Shown: positions 48,643 through 58,167, numbered from the stretch's first letter. The stretch: DNA of 64,000 bases from Pseudoduganella guangdongensis (GCF_009857475.1 NZ_WWCJ01000021.1:1-64000); one strand, 5' to 3'. The notes: generated by a model from the letters alone, not told the origin. Program-made: numbers and translations.

Positions 48643-51348
48643 ATGTCCCGCAACACACTGAATACGCTTAAGGATTTCCCAATCGGGGGCAAAAAGGGTA
48701 AGTTCTACTCCCTGCCAGCCCTGGAGAAGGAACTGGGCGCAAAAATTTCCCGCCTGCCGGTATCGATCCGCGTCGTACTGGAATCCGTACTGCGTAACTG
48801 CGACGGCAAGAAAGTGACCGAAGAACACGTCAAGCAGCTGGCCAACTGGGGCGCCACCGCGGCCCGTACCGACGAGATCCCATTCGTCGTGGCCCGTGTT
48901 GTGCTGCAGGACTTCACCGGCGTGCCACTGCTGGCCGACCTGGCCGCCATGCGCAACGTCGCCTCCAAAATGGGCGTGAACCCGAAGAAAATCGAACCGC
49001 TGGTCCCGGTGGACCTGGTGGTTGACCACTCGGTCACCATCGACCACTTCCGCGAGCCGAAGGCCCTGGACCTGAACATGAAGCTGGAATTCTCGCGCAA
49101 CAACGAGCGCTACCAGTTCATGAAGTGGGGCATGCAAGCCTTCGACACCTTTGGCGTGGTGCCTCCGGGCTTCGGCATCGTCCACCAGGTCAACCTGGAA
49201 TACCTGGCGCGCGGCGTGCACAACGCATCCGGCGTGTACTACCCTGACTCGCTGGTCGGCACCGACTCCCACACCACCATGATCAACGGTATCGGCGTGG
49301 TGGGCTGGGGCGTGGGCGGCATCGAGGCGGAAGCCGGCATGCTGGGCCAGCCAGTGTACTTCCTGACCCCGGACGTGATCGGCGTCAACCTGACCGGCGT
49401 GCTGCGCGAAGGCTGCACCGCGACCGACCTGGTGCTGACCATCACCGAAATGCTGCGTAAAGAGAAAGTCGTGGGCAAGTTCGTCGAGTTCTTCGGCGAA
49501 GGCACCGAGTCGCTGTCCGTGACCGACCGCGCAACCATCGCCAACATGGCACCGGAATACGGCGCGACCATGGGCTTCTTCCCGGTTGACGACGCCACCA
49601 TCGAGTACTTCGAAGGCACCGGCCGCACCAAGGACGAAATCGCCGCCTTCCAGGCCTACTTCAAGGCGCAGGGCATGTACGGCGTGCCGAAGAAAGGCGA
49701 CATCGACTTCACCCGCGAACTGCACCTGGACCTGTCCACCGTTGCCCCGTCGCTGGCCGGCCCTAAGCGTCCGCAAGACCGTATCGAAATCGGCAACGTC
49801 AAAGCGACCTTCACCGACCTGTTCTCGAAGCCAACCACCGAGAACGGCTTCAACAAGAAGGCCGACGAACTGACCAAGACCTACACCACCAGCAATGGCG
49901 TAAACGTGAAGAACGGCGACGTCCTGATCGCCGCCATCACCTCCTGCACCAACACCTCCAACCCGAGCGTGCTGCTGGCTGCCGGCCTGCTGGCGAAGAA
50001 AGCTGTGGAAGCCGGCCTGACCGTTGCTCCGCACATCAAATCGTCCCTGGCGCCTGGCTCCCGCGTTGTGACCGAGTACCTGACCGCCGCCGGCCTGCTG
50101 CCATACCTGGAAAAACTGGGCTTCGGCGTCACCGCCTACGGCTGCACCACCTGCATCGGTAACGCCGGCGACCTGACCCCGGAACTGAACGCCACCATCA
50201 CCGGCAACGACATCGTCGCCGCTGCCGTGCTGTCCGGCAACCGTAACTTTGAAGCGCGTATCCACCCGAACATCCGCTCCAATTTCCTGGCATCGCCACC
50301 GCTGGTCGTCGCTTACGCGATCGCCGGCAACGTGACCCGCGACCTGATGACCGAGCCAGTCGGCCAGGGCAAGGATGGCAAGGACGTGTACCTGGGCGAC
50401 ATCTGGCCGACCTCCGCCGAGATCCAGAAGCTGATGAAGTTCGCGATGAACTCCAAGGTCTTCAAGTCCAACTACGCCGACGTCAAGGGCAACCCAGGCA
50501 AGCTGTGGGAAAACGTGTCCTCGACCGAAGGCCAAGTGTACAACTGGCCTGATTCGACCTACATCGCGGAACCACCATTCTTCGATGGCTTCGAGATGAC
50601 CCCGAAAGTGGCGGAAGCCGGCATCAAAGGCGCGCGCGCACTGGGCGTGTTCGGCGATTCCATCACCACCGACCACATCTCGCCAGCAGGCTCGATCAAG
50701 GAAGACGGCCCAGCCGGCAAATGGCTGAAGGACAACGGCGTGATGAAGGCCGATTTCAACTCCTACGGCTCGCGCCGCGGCAACCACGAGATCATGATGC
50801 GCGGCACCTTCGCCAACGTGCGCATCAAGAACAAGATGATCCCGGCCAAGGCCGACGGTTCCGCAGTGGAAGGCGGCATCACCATCCACCAGCCATCCGG
50901 CCAGCAACTGTCGATCTACGACGCGGCCATGAAGTACGTGGCGGAAGGCACCCCGACCATGATCTTCGGCGGCGAAGAATACGGCACCGGCTCCTCCCGT
51001 GACTGGGCTGCCAAGGGCACCCAGCTGCTGGGCGTGAAGGCGGTGATCTGCCGCTCCTTCGAGCGTATCCACCGTTCCAACCTGGTGGGCATGGGCGTGC
51101 TGCCGCTGCAATTCATCGGCAACGACTCGGTTGAATCGCTGGGCATCACCGGCAAGGAAGTGTACGACCTGAAGGGCCTGGAAGGCGACATCAAGCCGCA
51201 ACAGCAAGCTACCCTGGTCATCCACCGCGCCGACGGCTCGAAGAAGGAAGTGCAAGTCCTGCTGCGCATCGACACCCCGATCGAAGTGGACTACTACAAG
51301 CACGGCGGCATCCTGCCATTCGTGCTGCGCCAGCTGCTGGCTGCTTAA
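48643..51348 (+). CDS. acnA: Aconitate hydratase A
   Basis: A 901-residue [4Fe-4S] enzyme interconverting citrate and isocitrate. The first cluster Cys lies in AITSCTNTSNPS (about residue 430) and the other two in YGCTTCIGNAG. The swivel domain has GEEYGTGSSRDWAAKG and RSFERIHRSNLVGMGVLPL. Length and order match AcnA (IRP-like) rather than AcnB. AAGGAGAGG precedes the ATG. End of the mdh-CitE-MliC-acnA rightward series. Confidence 0.96.
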   Translation: MSRNTLNTLKDFPIGGKKGKFYSLPALEKELGAKISRLPVSIRVVLESVLRNCDGKKVTEEHVKQLANWGATAARTDEIPFVVARVVLQDFTGVPLLADLAAMRNVASKMGVNPKKIEPLVPVDLVVDHSVTIDHFREPKALDLNMKLEFSRNNERYQFMKWGMQAFDTFGVVPPGFGIVHQVNLEYLARGVHNASGVYYPDSLVGTDSHTTMINGIGVVGWGVGGIEAEAGMLGQPVYFLTPDVIGVNLTGVLREGCTATDLVLTITEMLRKEKVVGKFVEFFGEGTESLSVTDRATIANMAPEYGATMGFFPVDDATIEYFEGTGRTKDEIAAFQAYFKAQGMYGVPKKGDIDFTRELHLDLSTVAPSLAGPKRPQDRIEIGNVKATFTDLFSKPTTENGFNKKADELTKTYTTSNGVNVKNGDVLIAAITSCTNTSNPSVLLAAGLLAKKAVEAGLTVAPHIKSSLAPGSRVVTEYLTAAGLLPYLEKLGFGVTAYGCTTCIGNAGDLTPELNATITGNDIVAAAVLSGNRNFEARIHPNIRSNFLASPPLVVAYAIAGNVTRDLMTEPVGQGKDGKDVYLGDIWPTSAEIQKLMKFAMNSKVFKSNYADVKGNPGKLWENVSSTEGQVYNWPDSTYIAEPPFFDGFEMTPKVAEAGIKGARALGVFGDSITTDHISPAGSIKEDGPAGKWLKDNGVMKADFNSYGSRRGNHEIMMRGTFANVRIKNKMIPAKADGSAVEGGITIHQPSGQQLSIYDAAMKYVAEGTPTMIFGGEEYGTGSSRDWAAKGTQLLGVKAVICRSFERIHRSNLVGMGVLPLQFIGNDSVESLGITGKEVYDLKGLEGDIKPQQQATLVIHRADGSKKEVQVLLRIDTPIEVDYYKHGGILPFVLRQLLAA

Positions 51349-51350
51349 TA

Positions 51351-51376
51351 AAAAATGGGGACGTACCCCATTTTTT
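51351..51376. repeat. Palindromic AAAAATGGGG repeat after acnA
   Basis: AAAAATGGGG and CCCCATTTTT arms around ACGTA; the same core as 9286-9309. Located 2 bp after the acnA stop, before the terminator. Confidence 0.85.
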
Positions 51377-51383
51377 GAGCAAC

Positions 51384-51415
51384 AAAAAACGCCACCCTCG
51401 GGTGGCGTTTTTTAT
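51384..51415 (+). terminator. acnA terminator
   Basis: AAAAAACGCCACC, loop CTC, GGGTGGCGTTTTTTATT. A typical strong Rho-independent terminator with flanking A- and T-runs. Confidence 0.93.
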
Positions 51416-51421
51416 TGCCCG

Positions 51422-51446
51422 AAAAATGGCGGGCGTCCCCATTTTT
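51422..51446. repeat. Decayed copy of the AAAATGGGG palindrome
   Basis: AAAAATGG then CGGGCGT then CCCCATTTTT: the right arm is intact and the left arm has changed. With the intact copy at 51351 it brackets the acnA terminator. Confidence 0.65.
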
Positions 51447-51521
51447 TTATTGCACCGCCAATCCTTTCCGAATCCACTACAATAGGCGTAACAAGTTTCC
51501 TTTTTGACTAAGAAAAGCGCT

Positions 51522-52787
51522 ATGCGTCGCCCATCCAAAGATTCAACCCATAAATTATCTGCCGACAGCCAGCGCCTTATCTCCCTCGCCCAAGCCTTGG
51601 GCCAGGCCGCCAGCCGCATTGAAGAGCGACACTGGGAACGGGCGCTGGATATCCAGCTGCATAAACTGCTGCGCACCGGCCACCAGGATACGGTCGATGC
51701 CGCCCTGAACTCGCTGTTCAGCGTGGATTTGCCCGCCTACGACATCCTGATGGATGGCGTGGAGGCCGTCAGCGAGTCCGACACCATCGTGGTGGAGGTC
51801 GACGGCGAGTCGCGCGAGTACGATATCCTGCTGGTCGCCGCCCCGGTGCTGGCCTGGACCCGTTTCTCGATCGCCTCCGGCCAGATCCCGGCCGATATCC
51901 TGAACACCCTGTCGGCGCACTTCTCCGCCCACCTGCTGGCCGATGGCACGCACATGGCCATGTCGTCCACCCTGTACTCGATCGACCAGCTGCCGCGCAC
52001 CCACGCCGAAGCCTATTCCAAGGTGCACAAGCTGGCGCAAGCCGCACTGAAGGGTCAGGCCATTAAATCGGACGCCAAACAAGCGGAAACGGCGCCCTTC
52101 CTGGCCGACACCCGCTACCTGATGGTGGCCGTGGTCACCCCGCACAACGGCCCGCTGTTCCGCTGGCAGATGCCGGCGCTGCACACCACCCAGGCCGAGG
52201 CGCGGCGCGACGCGCTGGCCGCGTGGACCACGCAGGCCACCCCGACCGTGGCGCGCCTGCTGCCGGGCTGCGGCATCGAACTGCTGCTGCCGGAAGCCTA
52301 CTACACCGCCTGCCGCGAAGCCGACAAATCGGTACGCCCGGTGTCGATCCGCGCCGCCGTGCATTATCTGACGCACTCGCTCGATTGCGACGCGTCCGAA
52401 CTGCGCGCGGTGATCGCCGGCTTTGGCGACGAATCGGCGCCGGATGGGCAGGTGGACGAGTACCGCGTCGCCTTCACCCGCCGCTCCGACAGCGATGTGA
52501 TGTACGGCGTGGTGTGGCCGCTGTACGGCCAGGAAGACGAAGACGGCACGCCGCCCGAAGGCCTGTCCGGCAGCATGGCCGAGTTGCTCAAGCCGCGCAC
52601 GCCGGTCGAGGAAATCGTCGAACACCTGAATGCCGCCGGCGTCACGCTGGTGAAAAAGCTGGGTGAAAAGTATGTCGCCGAATATTGCGACGACTGCGGC
52701 GCCCCGCTGTTCGCCGACCCCTCCGGTGAACTGGTCCACGCTGAAATGCCGGAAGACGCCGCCACCGGCACCGAGCACTTCCACTAA
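51522..52787 (+). CDS. DUF2863-family protein
   Basis: A 421-residue soluble protein found in betaproteobacteria and annotated DUF2863. Recognisable stretches include SADSQRLISLAQALGQAASRIEE, DVDLPAYDILMDGVE-like text, RYLMVAVVTPHNGPLFRWQ and a C-terminal CDDCGAPLFADPSGELVHAEMP, whose Cys pair may bind metal. No signal peptide or membrane segment. ATG 51522 is chosen; a TTG six codons upstream is in frame. Function unknown. It is followed by a strong terminator. Confidence 0.82.
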   Translation: MRRPSKDSTHKLSADSQRLISLAQALGQAASRIEERHWERALDIQLHKLLRTGHQDTVDAALNSLFSVDLPAYDILMDGVEAVSESDTIVVEVDGESREYDILLVAAPVLAWTRFSIASGQIPADILNTLSAHFSAHLLADGTHMAMSSTLYSIDQLPRTHAEAYSKVHKLAQAALKGQAIKSDAKQAETAPFLADTRYLMVAVVTPHNGPLFRWQMPALHTTQAEARRDALAAWTTQATPTVARLLPGCGIELLLPEAYYTACREADKSVRPVSIRAAVHYLTHSLDCDASELRAVIAGFGDESAPDGQVDEYRVAFTRRSDSDVMYGVVWPLYGQEDEDGTPPEGLSGSMAELLKPRTPVEEIVEHLNAAGVTLVKKLGEKYVAEYCDDCGAPLFADPSGELVHAEMPEDAATGTEHFH

Positions 52788-52789
52788 GC

Positions 52790-52819
52790 AAAAAGCCCGC
52801 GATCAACGCGGGCTTTTTT
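52790..52819. terminator. Terminator after the DUF2863 gene
   Basis: AAAAAGCCCGCG, loop ATCAA, CGCGGGCTTTTTT. The last codons of the opposite-strand gene ending at 52803 fall inside the stem, so both genes may use it. Confidence 0.92.
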
Positions 52820-53087
52820 CTTCAGGCCGGGCCACCGGCTGCGGCGGCGGACACGCCTGGCATTGGATCGCTGGTGCCGACTGCACCAAAGCCTGTGGCG
52901 GTGGCATCTTCCAGAACAAATTACCCATCGCCATGATCAAACCCGAGAAGCCCAAAAACAGCCCCATGACAGTCGCCAGTGTCCAGCGCGAAATGTCCGC
53001 GCGCAAAGCTTCCAGGTCAGCCTTGGTCGCCAAAGTCGGCAGGATGGCCTCGATTCGTGCGAGGCGGGAGTTTTGATCGTCGTCCAT
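52803..53087 (-). CDS. Small single-span membrane protein
   Basis: A 94-residue protein: an N-terminal helix (RLARIEAILPTLATKADLEALRADI) likely to form a coiled coil, one membrane helix at about 38-57 (ATVMGLFLGFSGLIMAMGN), then a Pro/Cys-rich tail (QCQACPPPQP). The arrangement resembles small DUF1640-like coiled-coil membrane proteins of unknown role. The ATG lacks a strong ribosome-binding site. Its C-terminus is encoded by the terminator stem. Confidence 0.65.
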   Translation of the reverse strand: MDDDQNSRLARIEAILPTLATKADLEALRADISRWTLATVMGLFLGFSGLIMAMGNLFWKMPPPQALVQSAPAIQCQACPPPQPVARPEEKSPR

Positions 53088-53112
53088 GGGTCCAGCATAC
53101 GCCGGACGCTGG

Positions 53113-53580
53113 TCACTTCCAAGTGGAGAACGGCTGCTTAATCAGGCGGGAGTTGAGGTAACGCAAGTCCTGCGTCACTTCCTCCCCCACCCAGTCAGGC
53201 TTCGCGAAAACGGCATCCTCCGCCGGCAGTTCGATCTCGGCGACGACGAGGTCGGCGTTCTCGCCGAGGAACTCATCCACCTCCCACACAAAGCCGCCGA
53301 AAGGAATGCGGCGCCGATACTTCTCGATCAGCGGCCGCTCGCACAAACCATCCAGCAGCTCCGCCGCTTCGACGACCGGAATCTCATACTCCCACTCGCC
53401 GCGCGCCGCGCCGACATTCTTGCTCTTGATGGTCAAAACCGCCCGCTCGCCCTCGATCCGCACGCGCACCGTGCGCTCCGCCTGCGAGGACAGATAGCCC
53501 TGGCGCAGCAGCACCGGCTCGCCTTGCGCGCGCCAGCCCTCCCCCGCGACCAGGAATTTACGTTCGATCTCGACGCCCAT
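53113..53580 (-). CDS. CYTH-domain (triphosphate tunnel) protein
   Basis: A 155-residue protein with the signature ExExK motif at its N-terminus (GVEIERKFLV; Glu4, Glu6, Lys8). Alternating charged strands (TVRVRIEGERAVLTIKSK, EWEYEIPV, WEVDEFLGENADLVVAEIEL) form the triphosphate tunnel fold. Single-domain bacterial CYTH proteins usually hydrolyse tripolyphosphate or thiamine triphosphate; some make cAMP. It lies 5 bp after the M14 peptidase gene on the same strand. Confidence 0.92.
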   Translation of the reverse strand: MGVEIERKFLVAGEGWRAQGEPVLLRQGYLSSQAERTVRVRIEGERAVLTIKSKNVGAARGEWEYEIPVVEAAELLDGLCERPLIEKYRRRIPFGGFVWEVDEFLGENADLVVAEIELPAEDAVFAKPDWVGEEVTQDLRYLNSRLIKQPFSTWK

Positions 53581-53585
53581 CTGGA

Positions 53586-54710
53586 TTACTCGTCCAGCGA
53601 CAGCAGGATAGGCTGCAGGATCGCCGCGCCCAACGCCGCGCTGCGCGAGCCATTCCAGCCCACGGCCGGCACCGGCAGGTCCGCGTTATCCTTGAACGGC
53701 ATTTCCAGCGTCAGCGACAGCACCTGGAAGTGGTGGCCGACATACTTGGACGCCAACGTCAGCATGTCTTCCTTGTACTTGGAAGGCGCATAGCCCACCG
53801 CGTCCTGGAAGTCCGGGGTCGCGTTCTTGTAACGGTCGATGAAGTTCTTCTGGCGCGCCATCTGCTCCGGCGTGAAGTTCTCCAGCATCTCGTTGCCGGC
53901 CACGAAGTTGTAAGGCAGGGCCTCGTCGCCGTGGATGTCGAAGAACATGTCCACGCCGGTTTCGTGGATCTTCTCCTTCACGCACAGCACCTCAGGCGAG
54001 CGCTCCAGGGTCGGCGTCATCCACTCGCGGTTCAGGTTGGCGCCCGCCGCATTGGTGCGCAGGTTGCCGCGGATCGAACCATCCGGATTCATGTTCGGCA
54101 CGATGTAGAAGCAGCAGCGCTGCAGCAGCTTGCGCGCGATCGGGTTGGCGTCGTCCAGCAGGGAATCGATCAGGCCTTCGATGAACCACTCGGCCATCGA
54201 TTCGCCCGGATGCTGGCGCGCGATGAACCAGATTTTCTTTTCCGCTTCCGGCTCGCCGATCACGACCAGGTTCATGTCGCGGCCCTCGATCGAAGAACCG
54301 ATATCGAGCACGCGCGCGATCGGGTTCTCGGCCACTTCGCCCAGCAGGCGCAGGTGGCGTTCCCACGAATACGGCTCGAAGTAGGCGTAGTACACGCTAT
54401 CGTTATGCGGCGTGTGCTTGATGGTCATCACCTGGCCATCGAAGGAAGTCGGGACGCGGAACCAGTTTTCGCCGTCGTAGCTGGCGGCGGCGTTGTAGTC
54501 TTCGAAGCCTTTGGCATAGGTGGCATCGCCGGCGTTCAGGAACTTCATCGTCACCGCTTCGCCACGCGCGCCCTGCAGGCGGAAGTGGAACCATTGGTGG
54601 ATGTCGGCAGCGTTGTCCTTGCGGAGGTTCAGTTCGATGTTCGCGGCGTTGTCGGCGCGGACTACTTCGATGGCGCCAGAGTCGAAATTCTGGCTGATTT
54701 TGATGGTCAT
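53586..54710 (-). CDS. M14-family (cytosolic carboxypeptidase-like) metallopeptidase
   Basis: A 374-residue zinc carboxypeptidase. A beta-sandwich domain of about 120 residues precedes the catalytic domain, as in CCP/Nna1-type enzymes. Zinc ligands are in RQHPGES (HxxE) and FFDIHGDE; NMNPDGSIRGNLRTNAAGANLNREW is the substrate-binding stretch, and SLTLEMPFKD holds the catalytic Glu. ATG 54710 gives MTIKISQNFDSGAIEV; 18 upstream codons are open but not family-like. No signal peptide. The natural substrate is unknown. Confidence 0.9.
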   Translation of the reverse strand: MTIKISQNFDSGAIEVVRADNAANIELNLRKDNAADIHQWFHFRLQGARGEAVTMKFLNAGDATYAKGFEDYNAAASYDGENWFRVPTSFDGQVMTIKHTPHNDSVYYAYFEPYSWERHLRLLGEVAENPIARVLDIGSSIEGRDMNLVVIGEPEAEKKIWFIARQHPGESMAEWFIEGLIDSLLDDANPIARKLLQRCCFYIVPNMNPDGSIRGNLRTNAAGANLNREWMTPTLERSPEVLCVKEKIHETGVDMFFDIHGDEALPYNFVAGNEMLENFTPEQMARQKNFIDRYKNATPDFQDAVGYAPSKYKEDMLTLASKYVGHHFQVLSLTLEMPFKDNADLPVPAVGWNGSRSAALGAAILQPILLSLDE

Positions 54711-54797
54711 TGCGGTCCCGTTCAGATGCATGGGTTGATCGGAACCGCTATTGTACACATTCAAACCGGGAAACCAGGGTCCCCGGCTCCCCGCTTG

Positions 54798-56261
54798 TCA
54801 GTCCACATTCCGCCCGCGCGCCTTCAAGGCCGCCCGCACGCCAGCCCCGTAAGCCGCATCCGCCTTATCGAAATGTCCCAGCTGCCGCTGGATAATTTCA
54901 TCGCTGACCTGGCTCAAAGGCCCGGCAATATTATCGAACAGGTTAAGCTTCTCCTGCGCCGGCAGCAAACGGAACAAATTACCCGCCTGGGTGTAATCAT
55001 CTTCCTTGCCGCGTCCATCGTAGCGCCCCGCTCCACCGTTCAGCCCCAGCACCGGCTCCCCATGCCCCATGCCCTGAGGATTGCTGCCGGCCGCCTCGGT
55101 CGGCGCATAGTTCTGCTGCGCGCCGCCATGGCCCAGCGCCATCGCCCCGTCGCGCTGCTGGTTGTGGAACGGGCAGCGCGGCGCATTCACCGGCAGGTGC
55201 TGATGATTGGTACCCACGCGGTACAGCTGCGCATCGTGGTAAGCGAACAAGCGCGCCTGCAGCATCTTGTCCGGCGAATAGCCCATGCCCGGCACCACAT
55301 TCGCCGGCGACAGCGCTGCCTGCTCCACCTCCGCGTGATAGTTCACCGGATTACGGTTCAACTCCAGCAAGCCCACCGGAAGCAGCGGGAAGTCCGCATG
55401 CGGCCACACCTTGGTCAGGTCGAAAGGATTCCAGCCCGTGCGCTGCTCCCACGCCGCCAGTTGCTGCTCCGTCGCTACCTGCACTTTCACCTCCCATTGC
55501 GGGAAATTGCCAGCCGCGATCGCGTTGAACAGGTCGCGCTGCGCATGATCCGGGTCCGCCCCCGCCAGGCGCGTCGCCTCCGCCGCGCTCAGGTTCTTGA
55601 TGCCCTGCCGGGTCTTGAGGTGCCACTTCACATAAACGCGCTCACCGGCCGCGTTGATCAGGCTGAAGGTGTGGCTGCCAAAACCGTCCATGTGGCGATA
55701 GCCATCCGGCGTGCCGCGATCGCTGAACAGCATGGTGACCTGGTGCAGCGATTCCGGCGTCTTGCTCCAGAAGTCGAACATCATGGTCGGCGACTTCAGG
55801 TTGGTGTGCGGATCGCGCTTCTGCGTGTGGATGAAGTCCGGGAATTTGATCCCGTCCTTGATAAAGAACATCGGCGTGTTGTTGCCCACCAGGTCCCAGT
55901 TGCCCTCCTCCGTATAGAAGCGCACCGCGAAACCGCGCGGATCGCGCTCGGTATCGGCACTGCCACGCTCGCCGCCGACAGTAGAGAAGCGCACAAACGT
56001 GTCGGTCTGCTTGCCGATGGCAGAGAACAGCTTGGCCTTGGTGTAATTGCTGATGTCGTGGGTCACTGTGAAAGTGCCGTAAGCGCCGGAGCCCTTGGCA
56101 TGCACCACGCGCTCTGGAATGCGCTCGCGGTTGAAATGCTGAAGCTTCTCGATGAGATGGAAGTCCTGCAGCAGGACAGGGCCACGCGGGCCGGCAGTCA
56201 GGGAATTCTGGTTGTCTGCGACGGGAATGCCGGATGCGGTGGTAATTGGGTCTTGGCTCAT
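54798..56261 (-). CDS. Monofunctional heme catalase (small-subunit clade)
   Basis: A 487-residue catalase dismutating hydrogen peroxide. The distal His lies in RIPERVVHAKGSGAYG, the heme Tyr in RLFAYHDAQLYRVG, and VRFSTVGGERGSADTERDPRGFAVRFY is the family signature. At about 490 residues without a C-terminal flavodoxin-like domain it is a clade 3 type enzyme. GGAG precedes the ATG. No OxyR gene is adjacent. Confidence 0.96.
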   Translation of the reverse strand: MSQDPITTASGIPVADNQNSLTAGPRGPVLLQDFHLIEKLQHFNRERIPERVVHAKGSGAYGTFTVTHDISNYTKAKLFSAIGKQTDTFVRFSTVGGERGSADTERDPRGFAVRFYTEEGNWDLVGNNTPMFFIKDGIKFPDFIHTQKRDPHTNLKSPTMMFDFWSKTPESLHQVTMLFSDRGTPDGYRHMDGFGSHTFSLINAAGERVYVKWHLKTRQGIKNLSAAEATRLAGADPDHAQRDLFNAIAAGNFPQWEVKVQVATEQQLAAWEQRTGWNPFDLTKVWPHADFPLLPVGLLELNRNPVNYHAEVEQAALSPANVVPGMGYSPDKMLQARLFAYHDAQLYRVGTNHQHLPVNAPRCPFHNQQRDGAMALGHGGAQQNYAPTEAAGSNPQGMGHGEPVLGLNGGAGRYDGRGKEDDYTQAGNLFRLLPAQEKLNLFDNIAGPLSQVSDEIIQRQLGHFDKADAAYGAGVRAALKARGRNVD

Positions 56262-56347
56262 TGCTTGGCTCCTTCATGTGATCGGTGAAATCATTCTAAT
56301 GAGACACGAGCGATAAATAAATTTGATTAATTCTATGAAACCGATAG

Positions 56348-57421
56348 TTAAAATTGCTCGTGTATGGCGATCCCCTCGAACGTATCGGTGGCGGCGGCCC
56401 AAGGCTTGGCCTGGAACGCCCGCTGCGCATCCGCGTAGCCGGCCTGCCAACGCTGGCCGATGCCGGCGCTTGAAAAGTCAATATCCTTGGTATGGTCCTC
56501 GCAGCTCAGGCGCGGCGCCTTGAGCAAAACCACGTGCATGGAGGTACCGCAGCCCCACTGCGCCAGCTCACGCACCTCCGGCGACTGCCGCACCGCCTCG
56601 GGCAGCTTCAGCGCCAGCTCGCGGATCACCCGCCGCAGGCGATGCAGCTTTTGCTGCTGCTCGATATGGCTGGCGCGGCTGGCATACTGGATTTCCTTGT
56701 GCTTCTCCAGCACGTCCAGGATGCTCTGCGGCTCGCTGCCGTCCGGATTCCACACCTGCACCGAAAAAATCACCGAATCGCGGCGCGGCTCGTCATCCAG
56801 CACCGCCTCGATCGGCGTGTTCGAATAAATGCCGCCGTCCCAATACGGCTCGCTGCCGATGCGCACCGCCGGGAACGCGGGCGGGATCGCGCCGGACGCG
56901 ATCACATGCGCCAGCTCCAGCGCCTCCTTGCGCGTGTCGAAGTAGCGCATCACGCCGTTGCGCGCGTTCACCGCGCCCACGGTCAGGCGCGTGTGGCGCT
57001 GGTTCAGGTAGTCCAGGTCCACCAGCCCTTCCAGCGTTGCGCGCAAGGCATTGGTACGATAGAAGGCGGCATTCTCCACTCCCAGCGGCGCAGCAGGATT
57101 CCACCATGCGAGCGGATTCGGTTCGAAAAAGGCAGGGATGCCCTGGGACAGGGTGAGCGCGTTGGCGAACGCGGGAATCAGTCCTGCGAAAGCATCGTGC
57201 CGCTGCATCGCTTCCCAGAACGCTTTCAGGCGCGGCAGGCGCTGCTCCGGCGGGTTGCCCGCGATGATGGCGCCGTTCAGCGCCCCGATCGAGGTGCCGA
57301 TCACCCAGTCCGGCTCCACGCCCGCTTCGTGCATGGCCTGGTAGACGCCGAGCTGGTATGCGCCCAGCGCGCCGCCGCCCTGCAGCACCAGCACCACCTG
57401 GCCCGGCACGCCGTTCTTCAC
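56348..57421 (-). CDS. Patatin-like phospholipase, GTG start
   Basis: A 357-residue patatin-like lipase. The oxyanion motif QGGGALGAYQLGV, nucleophile GTSIG (within VIGTSIGALNGA) and catalytic Asp in YWDGGIYSN form the Ser-Asp dyad. The C-terminal part (about 200-340) resembles DUF3734 extensions. The start is taken as GTG 57421 (VKNGVPGQ), whose GTGA overlaps the preceding stop; the long upstream frame is antisense-like and was dropped. No signal peptide. Probably acts on membrane lipids or polyhydroxyalkanoate-related esters; the substrate is uncertain. Confidence 0.88.
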   Translation of the reverse strand: MKNGVPGQVVLVLQGGGALGAYQLGVYQAMHEAGVEPDWVIGTSIGALNGAIIAGNPPEQRLPRLKAFWEAMQRHDAFAGLIPAFANALTLSQGIPAFFEPNPLAWWNPAAPLGVENAAFYRTNALRATLEGLVDLDYLNQRHTRLTVGAVNARNGVMRYFDTRKEALELAHVIASGAIPPAFPAVRIGSEPYWDGGIYSNTPIEAVLDDEPRRDSVIFSVQVWNPDGSEPQSILDVLEKHKEIQYASRASHIEQQQKLHRLRRVIRELALKLPEAVRQSPEVRELAQWGCGTSMHVVLLKAPRLSCEDHTKDIDFSSAGIGQRWQAGYADAQRAFQAKPWAAATDTFEGIAIHEQF

Positions 57422-58167
57422 AGCCGCACCGAGAGGCCGATGGTCAGCGCGTGGTCCGGCGTGCGGCGATTCAGGCCCAGCATCACGCCGACGTCCACAT
57501 GCAGGTCGCGCGTCAGCGAATAACCGCCGCCGAAATCGAAACTTGCCGTGCTGCCGCCATCGCGCCCGCGTGCAATGCGCGGCGCCGCCAGCTCGATGAA
57601 GGTATAGGCGCGCTCGCCGAAGTTCTTCGCCAGCGTGATGCCGAACTGCCCGACCGCCACATGGCGCCCCCTGTCGTCGCAGTCCCGATACAAGCCAGGC
57701 ATGACGCCCAGGTTCAGGTCCTGCGGCAGGTCCCACTCCAGCGGCAGCCGCAGCGAAGGTCGCGTGCCATTGCCCTTGAAGCCGCGCGAGCCTGTCGCGA
57801 AGTCCGCCTGCAGGACCAGGCCGACCGCCGGCGCGCCGCCGTCACGCTCAGCCTCGCGCAAGCGCCACTTCGCGCTCAGGGCCGTATCGCCCCAACCACG
57901 TAGCCGGGCCGGATCACTGCGATCCGTCAAGCGACCATCCGATTCCATCCGCAGCTCCATATTCTCAGTCACGCCAAAACGCAGCATCCACGGCGTGCTG
58001 CGCGCCTCCTTTGACTGCAGCCAGCCCGTTTCCAGCTGCAGCCGCCCCTTGCCGACCACCGCCGGCGCATCCACGAAATCGGGACGGTCGGTGGCAATCC
58101 AGTCATCGGGCTGCGCAGCAGCGCAGCACAGCGGCATCGCTAGCGCGCACAACAGGCGATTCGGCAT
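57418..58167 (-). CDS. Outer-membrane transporter-like protein (MetA-pathway phenol-degradation type)
   Basis: A 249-residue exported protein: signal peptide MPNRLLCALAMPLCCAAAQP, then TDRPDFVDAPAVVGKGRLQLETGW followed by alternating amphipathic strands (LRFGVTENMELRMESDGRL, WGDTALSAKWRL) and a terminal Leu-Arg-Leu, typical of outer-membrane beta-barrels of the PF13557 class. AGGAG precedes ATG 58167. It is translationally coupled to the patatin-like gene. Transport substrate unknown. Confidence 0.82.
   Translation of the reverse strand: MPNRLLCALAMPLCCAAAQPDDWIATDRPDFVDAPAVVGKGRLQLETGWLQSKEARSTPWMLRFGVTENMELRMESDGRLTDRSDPARLRGWGDTALSAKWRLREAERDGGAPAVGLVLQADFATGSRGFKGNGTRPSLRLPLEWDLPQDLNLGVMPGLYRDCDDRGRHVAVGQFGITLAKNFGERAYTFIELAAPRIARGRDGGSTASFDFGGGYSLTRDLHVDVGVMLGLNRRTPDHALTIGLSVRL

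Noticed and set aside
48628..51303. An 891-codon leftward open frame opposite acnA
   Set aside because: Same cause: antisense to aconitase, with no domain, no ribosome-binding site and no plausible composition.
53730..56288. An 852-codon rightward open frame opposite the peptidase and catalase genes
   Set aside because: Spans two unrelated genes on the other strand and has no recognisable domain.
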